Origin: an uncultured Opitutia bacterium
GTDB lineage: Bacteria > Verrucomicrobiota > Verrucomicrobiia > Opitutales > Opitutaceae
Reading direction: 5' to 3'
NCBI GenBank assembly: GCA_903839035.1
Contig: CAIMAQ010000079.1
Location: 61,947-125,946 of the forward strand
DNA length: 64,000 bases
The position numbers and the translations under genes were made by a program. Below are positions 35,872-44,840 of the stretch, one piece after another; position 1 is the first letter of the stretch, and each line of letters opens with the position of its first letter. The notes below the pieces were generated by a model. That model saw nothing but the letters and a program-made list of their open reading frames with translations. It was not told the DNA's origin and ran no database searches.

Positions 35872-37260
35872 ATGCACCTGCCTCCTGATCTGCGCACCTT
35901 GCTGGACGCCGTACGGCGGGTTGGCCGGCCACGCCTGGTGGGTGGCGGGGTGCGCGACTGGCTGCTGGGACTCGAGCCGAAAGACTTCGATATCGAGGTG
36001 GCGGGGGTGGATTTTGACACGTTGCACCGGGCGCTCGCGCCGTTTGGCGCGACAAATGTGATCGGCCGCAGCTTCGGGGTCATCAAGGTCCGCGGCCCCG
36101 GCGGCGCGGAATACGACTTCAGCCTCCCCCGCCGCGAATCCAAGACCGGCGCCGGTCACCGCGGTTTTGCGGTGGCGCCCGATCCGGGCCTGAGCGACGC
36201 CGAGGCGGCGGCGCGGCGGGATTTCACGATCAATGCGATTGCCTACGATCCGTTCACCGGTGCGCTTATTGATCCGCATGGCGGCCAGGCGGACCTGAAA
36301 GCCCGCGTGCTGCGGCATACCAGCGCGGCCTTTGGGGAGGATCCGCTGCGCGTGCTGCGGGCGGTTCAGCTTGCGGCGCGTTTTGACCTCACACTCGCGC
36401 CCGAGACGGCCGCGCTGTGCCGGAGCATCGCGGACAGCTTTGCCGAGCTGCCCGTCGAGCGCGTCTGGGCCGAATGGGAAAAATGGGCGGTCAAGTCCGC
36501 CAAGCCCTCGCGCGGACTCACCGTGTTGGAGGAAACCGGCTGGCTGCGTCATTTCCCCGAGATTGCTGCGCTCCGAGGCACGCCGCAGGAGCCGGAGTGG
36601 CATCCCGAGGGGGATGTCTTCACGCACACACAGCTCTGCCTCGATGCGCTGGCCGGACTCGATGAATGGCAGGCTGGCGCTGCGGCGCGCCGGCGGATGC
36701 TGATGTTCGCGGTACTCGCCCATGATTTTGGCAAGCCGTCCACGACCGAGCATGCCGAGCGGCGCGGCCAGTTGCGCTGGATCAGTCCGGGGCACGAGGC
36801 GGCCGGCGGGCCGATCACGGAAATCTTTCTTCGCCGCCTCGGCGCCCCGCTGGAACTCACCCCGCCGGTGTGTGCGCTGGTCGTCTCCCACCTTGCGCAT
36901 CATTCCGGGCAGACGGAATTTTCGGATACCAGCGTCCGCCGGCTCGCGCGCAAACTCGCCCCCGCGACCATCGACGAACTCGTGCTGGTCATGCGCGCCG
37001 ACCACGAGGGCCGCCCACCCTTGCGCCCGCCCGATTCGCTCGCGCGCATTAACCAGCTGCAGGCGAAGGCCCGGGCGCTGGCCGTGGAAAACTCCGCCCC
37101 CCGCCCGCTGGTCCTGGGCCGTCATCTCGTGGCGCTCGGCCACAAGCCGGGTCCGGATTTCAAGCCCATCCTCGACGACGCCTTTGAGGCACAGCTGGAC
37201 GGCGCCTTCGCCGACGAAACCGGGGGCGTGGCCTGGCTAAAGCAGCGCCTGGGACCCTAA
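35872..37260 (+). CDS. cca: CCA tRNA nucleotidyltransferase with HD domain
   Basis: Class II nucleotidyltransferase of 462 residues that adds or repairs the tRNA 3' CCA, needed for tRNAs without an encoded CCA; the two tRNAs in this window do encode it. The head has LVGGGVRDWLLG and the catalytic DFD (D38/D40). Then come RRDFTINAIAYDP, EDPLRVLRAVQLAARF, and the neck and body domains. An HD phosphohydrolase domain follows (WHPEGDVFTHTQLCLDAL, LAHDFGKP), as in E. coli Cca, suggesting 2',3'-cyclic phosphodiesterase or phosphatase activity. Follows DUF423 by 6 bp. Confidence 0.93.
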   Translation: MHLPPDLRTLLDAVRRVGRPRLVGGGVRDWLLGLEPKDFDIEVAGVDFDTLHRALAPFGATNVIGRSFGVIKVRGPGGAEYDFSLPRRESKTGAGHRGFAVAPDPGLSDAEAAARRDFTINAIAYDPFTGALIDPHGGQADLKARVLRHTSAAFGEDPLRVLRAVQLAARFDLTLAPETAALCRSIADSFAELPVERVWAEWEKWAVKSAKPSRGLTVLEETGWLRHFPEIAALRGTPQEPEWHPEGDVFTHTQLCLDALAGLDEWQAGAAARRRMLMFAVLAHDFGKPSTTEHAERRGQLRWISPGHEAAGGPITEIFLRRLGAPLELTPPVCALVVSHLAHHSGQTEFSDTSVRRLARKLAPATIDELVLVMRADHEGRPPLRPPDSLARINQLQAKARALAVENSAPRPLVLGRHLVALGHKPGPDFKPILDDAFEAQLDGAFADETGGVAWLKQRLGP

Positions 37261-37262
37261 TC

Positions 37263-37394
37263 CGCAGGAGCGCAGGCTTGCTGCGCCCTCGGCGGATTGA
37301 TGTAGATCGGGGTTTATCCCCGATAGGATTTCCAAGATGTCGGGCGTAAGGCCCGACCTACGACTGACAGGGTGCAGCGAGACTGCACCCCTAC
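37263..37394. repeat. Three stacked inverted repeats between cca and the MOSC gene
   Basis: In the convergent spacer: GCAGGAGCGCAGGCTTGCTGCGCCC (37263-37288); GTAGATCGGGGTTTATCCCCGATAGG with TGTCGGGCGTAAGGCCCGACCTAC (37302-37361), a member of the TCGGGCTTTACGCCCGA family; and a small GGGTGCAGCGAGACTGCACCC hairpin (37370-37390), which overlaps the MOSC stop region. Confidence 0.8.
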
Positions 37395-37885
37395 GCCACC
37401 GGCTGGACCAGAACTAGGCCGGCCGGGCCAACCGCGAGCGGGCCGTCGCTCAGGATGCGGGCGCGCAGGCCACCGTTGCCGCGCAGCCATTCCTCGGCGC
37501 CCGGGCCCACGGCCTGGTTCATCCAATAGCAGGGCTTGGACTCCACCGTGCCCTCGAACTCCACCCCGCCGAGCGTGAAGCACTGGCCGATGAGCGTGGT
37601 GATATCATAGCCCTCGAGCACCACGTTGCGGCGGAACGCGCCAGCCGACAGCGCCGGGGCCGCGAACTTCACCTTCGCCGCCTGATAGATGTCCCACGAA
37701 AAAAACGTGATCTGCCCCGGGTAGTTATCCTTGTAGTCAAAAAACCGGTCGCCCTCCACGCCGTGGCCGGCCCGGCACATGATTGCCTGCACCTCCTGCG
37801 TCGGATTCTCCGCCGCCGTCTGGCCGTGGCGGCCGAAGAAATTATGGCTGGGCGAAATGAAAAGATGACGGAGGCGAACGTCCAC
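37391..37885 (-). CDS. MOSC domain protein
   Basis: A 164-residue MOSC (molybdenum cofactor sulfurase C-terminal-like) protein. Seen are the FISPSHNFFGRHGQ start, the AGHGVEGDRFFDYK motif, FRRNVVLEGYDITTLIGQCFTLGGV, and the conserved Cys in VESKPCYWMNQ that carries sulfur or binds molybdenum cofactor in the family. Stand-alone MOSC proteins such as YiiM and YuaD reduce N-hydroxylated compounds or handle sulfur; which applies here is unknown. It converges with cca and is divergent from the GH20-like gene, with a half repeat in the spacer. Confidence 0.88.
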   Translation of the reverse strand: MDVRLRHLFISPSHNFFGRHGQTAAENPTQEVQAIMCRAGHGVEGDRFFDYKDNYPGQITFFSWDIYQAAKVKFAAPALSAGAFRRNVVLEGYDITTLIGQCFTLGGVEFEGTVESKPCYWMNQAVGPGAEEWLRGNGGLRARILSDGPLAVGPAGLVLVQPVA

Positions 37886-37895
37886 GGGGCCGACT

Positions 37896-37911
37896 GTAGG
37901 TCGGGCTTTAC
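37896..37911. repeat. Half copy of the TCGGGCTTTACGCCCGA repeat
   Basis: GTAGGTCGGGCTTTAC, identical to the first 16 nt of the arm at 33123, occurs here without a complementary partner, in the MOSC/GH20 divergent spacer. It looks like the end of a deleted element. Confidence 0.6.
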
Positions 37912-37942
37912 CTTCAACTCAAGACCCGGCTAAACCTCGGAC

Positions 37943-39793
37943 ATGCCCGCCACCTTTTCCCCGACCCGCTCCTTCCAATGGGACCTCGCCCGCCAGGTGG
38001 AGCGGCTCGACTGGCTGCTCGCACAGCTGCCCCGCTACGCCGACTGGGGTTACCAGGAGCTGCACATTCACCTCGAGGACGCCGTCGAGTTTCCCAGCCT
38101 GCCCGGCGTGGCCCGGCGCGATGCCTATTCCTACCAGCAGTTTACGCGGCTCGTGGACACCGCCACGCGCGTCGGCATCAAGGTCGTGCCCATCGTCAAC
38201 CTGCTCGGCCACACCCAGTACCTGATCAAGGTGCCGGAGCTGCGCGAACTCAACGAGCTGCGCTCGGCGGACGGCACGCCGTTCACCAGCGGCCAGGTCT
38301 GCCCGTTGCACCCCCGCCTGCTGGGGGTTGCGGAAAAACTGCTGCGCGACATGGCGCCGTTTTGCACCGCGGGCAAAGTCCACGTCGGGCTCGACGAGTC
38401 CTTCGATCTCGGCAAGCACCCCCTGAGCCGGAAGGAAATCGACCGCATCGGCCTGGCGGCGCATTTTTCCGGCCATGTAAACCGGCTGCATGCGCTGACA
38501 CACAAACTCGGGCTGCGCATGGGCATGTGGGCCGACATGCTCTACTATATTCCCGAGGCGATCAAACAACTGCCCAAGGACGTGATCGCCTACGAGTGGT
38601 ACTACTACGGCTTCCCGCGCCGGCCGCGCGTGGAGTTGTTCAACTTTGCCGAGAGCGATGTCGGGAGCCGCCTGCGCGCGCACGGCCTGACCGTGTGGGG
38701 CTGCCCGATGAACGGCTCGGCGCGCTACGAGCCGATGCCGCATTTCACCGACCGGATGGAGAACATCCTGTCCTGGTGGCGCCACGGCGCCGAGCTCGGG
38801 ATCGAGGGCATGCTGGTGAGCTCATGGGAGCCGTTCCGGCTGGCGATGGAGATGACCACGGTGGTGGACGCTGCCGCCGCCACCCTGTGGCTCAATCCCG
38901 GCGTGACGGATCCGCAGGAGATGCTGACCCGGGGATTTGCCCGGGTCTTTGGCCGCAGTACCGCCAAGGCGGCGGCGCGGGTGGCGCTCGCGAGCGATCG
39001 CTATCCCTTCGGCGGGTATCCGCGGTGGGAAATTAACGACAGCTGGAAGACGGTGTCGCGCCGCGAACCGCTGGCGCCGTTTGTCGCGGAGGAAAAAGCC
39101 TGCCGCCGGGCGGCGGCGGTCCGACCGTTGCCGGCACCGTTGCGCGTGAGCTTGGAGATACGGCACTACCTCGCCCAGCGCGATGTCTTCGTCCGCCGCG
39201 CGGCCCAGGGCGTCGCGACGGCCGCCGAGGGTAAAAAATTCGCCGCCGCACTCGCCGCGGGCCGCCGCGCGGCGCGGACGATGTGGCGCTACACCCGCGA
39301 CCGCCGCAAGCAGGGCGCGAACGGGCTCATCCTGGCTGGCGATGCCGCGCGGTTGCGCGCGTGGCAGCAGGGCAAGCCGGTCCTGGGCGGACCCTGGCAG
39401 CTCTGTTACAAGGTGCACGACTTCGCTCCCGCCCTGCACCTGGTGGCGGTGGAGCAGCAGCAGCCGGACGGCAGCTGGAAGATCATCCAGACCTGCTACA
39501 CCATCGAGTTTCAGACCCGCGCCGCCCAACCCCGGGGCCCGATGGTGCGGGAGCACGCGGCGCCGGTAGACTGGTCGGGCGACCGCGCCGCGCCGCCGCA
39601 GTTACGGATTGTGGTCCGCGGGATCGGGCAGGTTAAAATCGGTGACGTGGCGCTGACCAACGGAAAAGTTTCCCTCGCGGCCCGCACGCTGGGCCCGCGG
39701 CACTGGCGGCGCTTGGGCCGGCCCGCGCCGCGGGCCGGGCTGCCGCCGCTGGTCTGGGGCGTGAACCAGGACGCGGTCGGGCTGAAGTTCTAG
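37943..39793 (+). CDS. GH20-family beta-N-acetylhexosaminidase-like protein
   Basis: A 616-residue TIM-barrel protein of glycoside hydrolase family 20. The catalytic Asp-Glu pair is D151-E152 in HVGLDESFDLG, equivalent to HIGxDE of family members, with GYQELHIHLEDAVEF at the start of the barrel and NLLGHTQYLI before it. The barrel lacks the usual N-terminal alpha/beta domain and continues into a C-terminal region of about 250 residues with no recognised domain. There is no signal peptide, so it probably acts on sugars taken up into the cytoplasm, such as GlcNAc- or galactosamine-containing oligosaccharides. It converges with the TonB receptor gene. Confidence 0.82.
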   Translation: MPATFSPTRSFQWDLARQVERLDWLLAQLPRYADWGYQELHIHLEDAVEFPSLPGVARRDAYSYQQFTRLVDTATRVGIKVVPIVNLLGHTQYLIKVPELRELNELRSADGTPFTSGQVCPLHPRLLGVAEKLLRDMAPFCTAGKVHVGLDESFDLGKHPLSRKEIDRIGLAAHFSGHVNRLHALTHKLGLRMGMWADMLYYIPEAIKQLPKDVIAYEWYYYGFPRRPRVELFNFAESDVGSRLRAHGLTVWGCPMNGSARYEPMPHFTDRMENILSWWRHGAELGIEGMLVSSWEPFRLAMEMTTVVDAAAATLWLNPGVTDPQEMLTRGFARVFGRSTAKAAARVALASDRYPFGGYPRWEINDSWKTVSRREPLAPFVAEEKACRRAAAVRPLPAPLRVSLEIRHYLAQRDVFVRRAAQGVATAAEGKKFAAALAAGRRAARTMWRYTRDRRKQGANGLILAGDAARLRAWQQGKPVLGGPWQLCYKVHDFAPALHLVAVEQQQPDGSWKIIQTCYTIEFQTRAAQPRGPMVREHAAPVDWSGDRAAPPQLRIVVRGIGQVKIGDVALTNGKVSLAARTLGPRHWRRLGRPAPRAGLPPLVWGVNQDAVGLKF

Positions 39794-39814
39794 GCGGGGC
39801 CCGGTCCAAACGGG

Positions 39815-39847
39815 CAAAAAAGAAGGCGGCCCGGAAACCGGGCCGCC
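39815..39847 (-). terminator. Rho-independent terminator of the TonB receptor gene
   Basis: Minus-strand perfect 10-bp stem (GGCGGCCCGG with CCGGGCCGCC, loop of 3), then TTCTTTTTTG. It lies 32 bp downstream of the receptor stop codon. Confidence 0.92.
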
Positions 39848-39878
39848 TCAATTTGAAACGCGGAGTTAACCGCGGGAA

Positions 39879-42626
39879 TTAGAACTTGATCTTCGCGTCG
39901 ACGTAGAAGAACCGGCCGATGGCGCCGAAGGTTCCGGTGTCGACGTTCGAATCGGTGAACGTGTTCGGGTCCAGATTGCCGAACCGGTTGAACAGGTTGT
40001 TCACGCCGACGGTGATCTTCGCGCCCGCGAGGTACGGAATTTCCGTCCCGAAGGTCTTGGCGAACAGCAGGTCAACCGTGTTGAACGAGTTGGCCGACAG
40101 ACCCGTGGCGTAGACCGTGTACTTCGGGAGGTAGCGGAAGCCCAGGAAGGCCTGGTAGTTGCCGCGGGTGAAGTCCACCGAGGTGTAGGTCTGCCACTTC
40201 GGAATCGTGCCGTTCGTGCGGGTGGAATAACCCACCGTCTCAAACGGAGCGGTGCCGGGGAGCGAGGTCACCGTGTAGCTGTGGTAGATGCCGACGTTCG
40301 ACGCGAAGTCGAAGCGACCGACGCTGTCCACATTCAGGGTGTACTTGGCCGCGACATCGAAGCCGTCGAGGTCAACCGCGGCGATGTTCACCGACGAGTC
40401 GGAGACGTAGATGTTGTCCGGCACGCCGGAGCTGATCGCGCCGGGACCGCCGACGGGGGTGCCGGTGAAGCTGCCAAGCTTGACCTTGCTGTAGTACTGC
40501 GAGGCCGCACCGAGCAGTTCGACGTCCTGCAGGATCGTGGTCGAGCCGATGCTGGAGACGAGGTCCCGCTGCTTGATGTTCCAGTAGTCCACCGAGACCG
40601 AGAGACCCTTGACGGCCTTCGGGGAGTACACGAAACCAACCGTGTAGTTCTTCGAGGTCGAGGGGGTCAGGTTCGGGTTCGCGCCGGACTGCGAGTTCGT
40701 CTGCAGGTTGGCCAGCGTGCCGCCACCGAACTTGGTGAGGGTGAACGGGCTGGTGAAGCCGATGCTGACCGGGCCATAGAGGCTGTACAGCTGGGGAGCC
40801 GAGAACGACTTCGAGTACGTCGCCCGGAGCGCGAACTGGTCGTCGATGGGCAGGTAGCGCAGCGTAACCTTCGGCACGGTCGGATCGGTCGTGTCGCTGT
40901 ATTGCTCGTGGCGGACCGCACCGGAAACTTCGAGCAGGTGGGCGCCGGCGACGTCCTTGAAGATCGGCACCCGGATTTCCGTGAAGACCGAGGCGACGGT
41001 GCGACCCGCGGTGAAGGGATACAGCGTGGTGGCACCGTTCCAGCCGAGCGCGCCCGTGATCGGGTCGATCTGGCTGAGCGGATCCGCAATCGCGCTGAGC
41101 GACTCCTGGCGGACTTCGCCACCGATGGCGATATCGAGCGCACCGGCGGGCAGGTCGAACAGCTTGCCGTTAACCCGGAAGTCATAGTTGGTCAGCTTGC
41201 TGGTGAAACCACCGAAAGCCGTGCCGACGATGGCGTCAGCGACGAGCTCGGCGGCATCATGCGTGCGGGAGAACATGTTGAAGCGGTCGCCGTTGATGGC
41301 CGCCGTCAGGTGCGCCTGATTGATGACGCCCGGGTTGGTGTAGTTCTGCTGGATGCGGTTGTAGTCCGCCGCCGACTCCCAGGACCATTCCTCGGTGATC
41401 TTGCCCTTGAGGCCGATGACCGCGCGGATGCCGTTCGTGTCCGCCAAGTACTGGCGGGGGTTGGTGACGATACGGTTACGGGCCGTGACCGTGGAGTTGA
41501 ACGGATTGCCGTGCAAACCCGCACCAATGGAAGCCGTGATCGGCTGGCCGTTGATCTGCGAGAAGGTGTTCGTGTGCGTGAACATGAAGTCGCCGAACGC
41601 CTTGAGGCTGTCGGAGATCTTGTGGTCGAACGCGAACGAGACCGCCTCACGCTGGTTGCCCGTCAGCTGCGTGACGTACTTCGCGAGGTTGAAGAACTGG
41701 AACTGGTCGCCCGCGAGGCGGGGGCCGGAGTAGGTGCCCGCCGCGATGAGCGAAGCGGGATCGAGGCCACCGGGGGTGACCGTCGGGGCCGCCTGGCTCG
41801 GGTTGAGCAGGTAGTAGCTGGAACCGATGTTGACCGAACCGGCGAAGGTCGGGGTGCCATAGGTCGGGTCGGAGTACTGGCGCTCGAAGTTCCAGAGCGG
41901 ATCCTGTTTCACCCACTCGGCCGAGACCGTCATGCTGGTCTTGCCGTTGCTAGCGCCGCCCACGATGTAGGCGCTGCGCTCGGAGGTGTTGCCCTTGTTC
42001 GTGGACCAGCCGTAGCGGGCCCCCGCTTCAAAGCCTTCGTAATCCGTCTTGAGGATGATGTTGACCACGCCGGCGACGGCGTCCGTGCCGTAGATGGCCG
42101 AGGCACCGTCCGCGAGGACTTCGATGCGCTCGATCGCGGCGACCGGGATCAGGTTGACGTCAACGAACTGGTAACCACCACGGGCGTCGATCGGGGCGTA
42201 AGCCGCGCGACGACCATTGATGAGGACGAGGGTCGCCGTGTTGCGCAGCGCCAGCTGGGAACCACCGTTGGTGGAACCGCTGCCGACGTTGGCATTGGCC
42301 GAGCCGATGTTGGTGTTGCCGTTGAACTGCGGCACCGTCTTGCGGAGGATTTCCAGCACGCTCGTGCTGTTGCCGGAGTTGGCGATCGCCTTCGCATCAA
42401 CCGTGATCACCGGAATGGCCACGGAATTGGCCGCCGGCGTCAGGTAGGAACCCGTGACTTGGAACTTCTCCATCTCCACGGCTTTTTCCGTGGTGGTGGG
42501 GGTCGTCGTCGTGGTGGTAGCAGCCGGAGCCTGGGCGTAAGCGCCAGGAACCGCGAATAGGCCCGCCGTCGCCAGGAGCGACAGCGCAGCCATGAACTTC
42601 CGCAAGCGGAGGTTGTTCATAGTCAT
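39879..42626 (-). CDS. TonB-dependent outer-membrane receptor
   Basis: A 915-residue receptor. The signal peptide ends near AYAQA (about residue 32), followed by a Thr-run linker (APAATTTTTTPTTTEKA) and a TonB-box-like MEKFQVTGSYL. The plug (about 55-190) contains LRKTVPQFNG, LVLINGRRAAY, DVNLIPVAAIERIEVLADG and GTDAVAGVVNIILK. A 22-strand barrel follows and ends RFFYVDAKIKF with the terminal Phe. No STN signalling domain precedes the plug. The ligand is unknown; the beta-hexosaminidase neighbour would fit an oligosaccharide, but the genes are convergent, so the link is weak. Two ATGs six nt apart (42626, 42620) could start it. Confidence 0.93.
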   Translation of the reverse strand: MTMNNLRLRKFMAALSLLATAGLFAVPGAYAQAPAATTTTTTPTTTEKAVEMEKFQVTGSYLTPAANSVAIPVITVDAKAIANSGNSTSVLEILRKTVPQFNGNTNIGSANANVGSGSTNGGSQLALRNTATLVLINGRRAAYAPIDARGGYQFVDVNLIPVAAIERIEVLADGASAIYGTDAVAGVVNIILKTDYEGFEAGARYGWSTNKGNTSERSAYIVGGASNGKTSMTVSAEWVKQDPLWNFERQYSDPTYGTPTFAGSVNIGSSYYLLNPSQAAPTVTPGGLDPASLIAAGTYSGPRLAGDQFQFFNLAKYVTQLTGNQREAVSFAFDHKISDSLKAFGDFMFTHTNTFSQINGQPITASIGAGLHGNPFNSTVTARNRIVTNPRQYLADTNGIRAVIGLKGKITEEWSWESAADYNRIQQNYTNPGVINQAHLTAAINGDRFNMFSRTHDAAELVADAIVGTAFGGFTSKLTNYDFRVNGKLFDLPAGALDIAIGGEVRQESLSAIADPLSQIDPITGALGWNGATTLYPFTAGRTVASVFTEIRVPIFKDVAGAHLLEVSGAVRHEQYSDTTDPTVPKVTLRYLPIDDQFALRATYSKSFSAPQLYSLYGPVSIGFTSPFTLTKFGGGTLANLQTNSQSGANPNLTPSTSKNYTVGFVYSPKAVKGLSVSVDYWNIKQRDLVSSIGSTTILQDVELLGAASQYYSKVKLGSFTGTPVGGPGAISSGVPDNIYVSDSSVNIAAVDLDGFDVAAKYTLNVDSVGRFDFASNVGIYHSYTVTSLPGTAPFETVGYSTRTNGTIPKWQTYTSVDFTRGNYQAFLGFRYLPKYTVYATGLSANSFNTVDLLFAKTFGTEIPYLAGAKITVGVNNLFNRFGNLDPNTFTDSNVDTGTFGAIGRFFYVDAKIKF

Positions 42627-42889
42627 TGTGTTATCAGTTTGTGTTGTGTGTTGTGCAAGTTAACCGGCTTGGGACCATGTTGAACTTGAGGAGGACGCTG
42701 GGTGGAAATAACCCGAAATGCAATAATTTCGTTAAGATGCGTTTTTCATACGCCATAAGGCGCATAATCAGCGTTGAGTGGCACTTCGGACACGATTGGG
42801 AGGCCCGGCTATAGCAGCTTTGAGACCAAATCGCCAAAAGCTGCGCTTGCCCCCCCGGCACATAACCGCCTGATAGGGGTCATCCCACC
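42627..42889. other. Divergent regulatory spacer, TonB receptor / exported protein
   Basis: A 263-bp gene-free spacer with lower GC than its surroundings. It holds a palindrome CGAAAT-N6-ATTTCG at 42714-42731 and GCGCCTTATGGCG-like inverted repeat near 42750-42765; either could be an operator for the receptor gene. No confident promoter hexamers were assigned. Confidence 0.35.
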
Positions 42890-43417
42890 ATGCGTTTCGT
42901 CCCCGCCTTGCTGACCTGCCTGTCTTTTCTGGCCTGCGCCGCCTTGGCGGCAGCGAATCCCGCCCACGCCTCCCTCATTAAGACCCTCACCCCGGAAGAG
43001 TTTGCCAAGGCCGGCCTGAGCAAGCTTACCCCGGATGAGTTGGCGTTCCTGGAAGAGGCCCTGACCCGGCATCAAGAGGGCACGGCCCAAGCCGCCCCGG
43101 TCGCTCCCACCGAGACGGTGATCAAATCCACCGACCGGGCCGCCAACTCCTTTGGCGCCGAGCAGGTCGCACCCGTTCAGAAGGTGGTCACCGACCAGGA
43201 ACTGCATGCCCATATTGAAGGGACCATCGAAAGCTTCTCCGGCCGCGCCGTCTTCGTGCTGGATAACGGCCAGATCTGGCAGCAGCGCAACCCGGAGACG
43301 GTCTACTTCACTCCCAAGCTCGAAAATCCCGAGGTCGTCATCACCCGCGGCCTTGTCGGTTACAAGATGCTCATCGTGGAGGCCAACCGGGTCGTTTTCG
43401 TCAAACGCATCCAGTAA
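42890..43417 (+). CDS. Exported hypothetical protein
   Basis: A 175-residue protein with a clear signal peptide (MRFVPALLTCLSFLACAALA, cleavage near AAANPAHA). After it comes a helical stretch with a repeated idea (TPEEFAKAGLSKLTPDELAFLEEAL), an Ala/Pro/Thr linker, and a C-terminal beta-rich domain (about 110-175: IEGTIESFSGRAVFVLDNGQ, VYFTPKLENPEVVITRG). No named family recognised. It ends 24 bp before the fumarylacetoacetase gene, so the two may be co-transcribed although no functional link is evident. Confidence 0.8.
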   Translation: MRFVPALLTCLSFLACAALAAANPAHASLIKTLTPEEFAKAGLSKLTPDELAFLEEALTRHQEGTAQAAPVAPTETVIKSTDRAANSFGAEQVAPVQKVVTDQELHAHIEGTIESFSGRAVFVLDNGQIWQQRNPETVYFTPKLENPEVVITRGLVGYKMLIVEANRVVFVKRIQ

Positions 43418-43441
43418 TCCCCCCGGCGGGAGCGCCCGGCC

Positions 43442-44764
43442 ATGATGTCGACGCTGAACTTCACCCATGACGCCACCCGGCGGAGCTGGGTGGAGACGGC
43501 CAACGACCCGACGGGTGATTTTCCGCTGCAAAATCTGCCCACGGGCATCTTTCGCACCGCCGCCCATCCCCTGCCCCGCCCCGGAGTCGCCATCGGCGAC
43601 CAGGTGCTGGACCTGGCGGAGGTCGGATCGGCCGGGATGCTGCCCACCGAGGTCATCGAGGCCTGCCGCCAACCCACCCTCAACGCGCTGATGGCGCTCG
43701 GCCCGGCCGCCTGGTCTGCCCTGCGCGGGCGCCTGAGTGAACTGCTCGGGGCCGACACCTGCCCCGATGGTCCGCTGCGGGCGATGATCGCGGACTGCCT
43801 GGTGCCGCTGCGCGAAGCCACCCTGCTGCTCCCCGCCCGGGTGGGTGATTACACCGATTTCTACGCGTCGATCCACCACGCGACCAACGTCGGTGCGATG
43901 TTCCGGCCCGACAGCCCCCTCCTGCCCAACTACAAATGGGTACCTGTCGGCTACCACGGCCGGGCTTCCTCCCTCATCGTCAGTGGCACTCCTGTCCGCC
44001 GGCCCCAGGGCCAAAGCAACCCCGCCGGTTCGCCCGCGCCCGTTTTCGGCCCCAGCCAACAGCTCGACTACGAACTCGAGCTCGCCGCCTTCGTCGGTCC
44101 CGGCAATCCCCTCGGCACCCCGATCCCACTCGCCCGCGCCGAGGAGAGCATCTTTGGCGTCAGCCTGCTCAACGACTGGTCCGCCCGTGACCTCCAGTCA
44201 TGGGAGTACCAGCCGCTCGGCCCGTTTCTCGCCAAAAACTTCGCCACCACGGTCTCACCGTGGGTCGTTTCGCTCGAGGCGCTGGCGCCTTTCCGCTCCG
44301 CCGCCTTCGCCCGGCCCGCCGGCGACCCCGCGCCTCTGCCCTATCTGGCCGACGCCACCAACACAGCGCAGGGCGGACTCGACCTGACCCTGGAGGTCCT
44401 CCTCCTCACGCCGCAAATGCGGGCACGGGACGTGCCCGCCCACCTCGTGTCCCGCGGAAATTTCTCCTCGATGTACTGGACGCTCGCCCAGTTGCTCACC
44501 CATCACGCCAGCAACGGCTGCAATCTCCTCCCCGGCGACCTGCTGGGCAGCGGCACCGTGTCCAGCCCGGAAAAGGAGGCCCGGGGCTGCCTGCTTGAGC
44601 TCACCACCCGCGGACGCGAACCGCTCACCCTGCCGGGAGGCGAGTCGCGAGCCTTCCTGCAGGATGGCGACGAGGTGATTTTCCGCGGTTACACCGCGCG
44701 CCCCGGCTTTGCCCGGATTGGGCTAGGTGAATGCCGCGGGACCATCCTGCCCGCCAGTACCTGA
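43442..44764 (+). CDS. fahA: Fumarylacetoacetase
   Basis: Last enzyme of tyrosine/homogentisate breakdown: fumarylacetoacetate to fumarate and acetoacetate. The 440 residues have the N-terminal SH3-like domain and the catalytic region: VGDYTDFYASIHHATNVGAMFRP (metal and His ligands), YKWVPVGYHGRASSLIVSG, DYELELAAFVG, GVSLLNDWSARDLQSWEYQPLGPFL and FSSMYWTLAQLLTHHASNGCNL. The start codons ATG-ATG at 43442/43445 are equivalent. Homogentisate dioxygenase is not in the window. Confidence 0.96.
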   Translation: MMSTLNFTHDATRRSWVETANDPTGDFPLQNLPTGIFRTAAHPLPRPGVAIGDQVLDLAEVGSAGMLPTEVIEACRQPTLNALMALGPAAWSALRGRLSELLGADTCPDGPLRAMIADCLVPLREATLLLPARVGDYTDFYASIHHATNVGAMFRPDSPLLPNYKWVPVGYHGRASSLIVSGTPVRRPQGQSNPAGSPAPVFGPSQQLDYELELAAFVGPGNPLGTPIPLARAEESIFGVSLLNDWSARDLQSWEYQPLGPFLAKNFATTVSPWVVSLEALAPFRSAAFARPAGDPAPLPYLADATNTAQGGLDLTLEVLLLTPQMRARDVPAHLVSRGNFSSMYWTLAQLLTHHASNGCNLLPGDLLGSGTVSSPEKEARGCLLELTTRGREPLTLPGGESRAFLQDGDEVIFRGYTARPGFARIGLGECRGTILPAST

Positions 44765-44840
44765 GCCCCGGCCGGCTCACGGCGTCCACCATTCGTCGCG
44801 GATTCCTCGCCCCGCCCCCATCCACCAGAGTCGCCCCTCC

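Noticed and set aside
35275..37143. 622-codon minus-strand open frame spanning DUF423 and cca
   Set aside because: Overlaps three well-supported genes and has no recognisable domain.
40281..42560. 759-codon plus-strand open frame
   Set aside because: Antisense of the TonB receptor gene.
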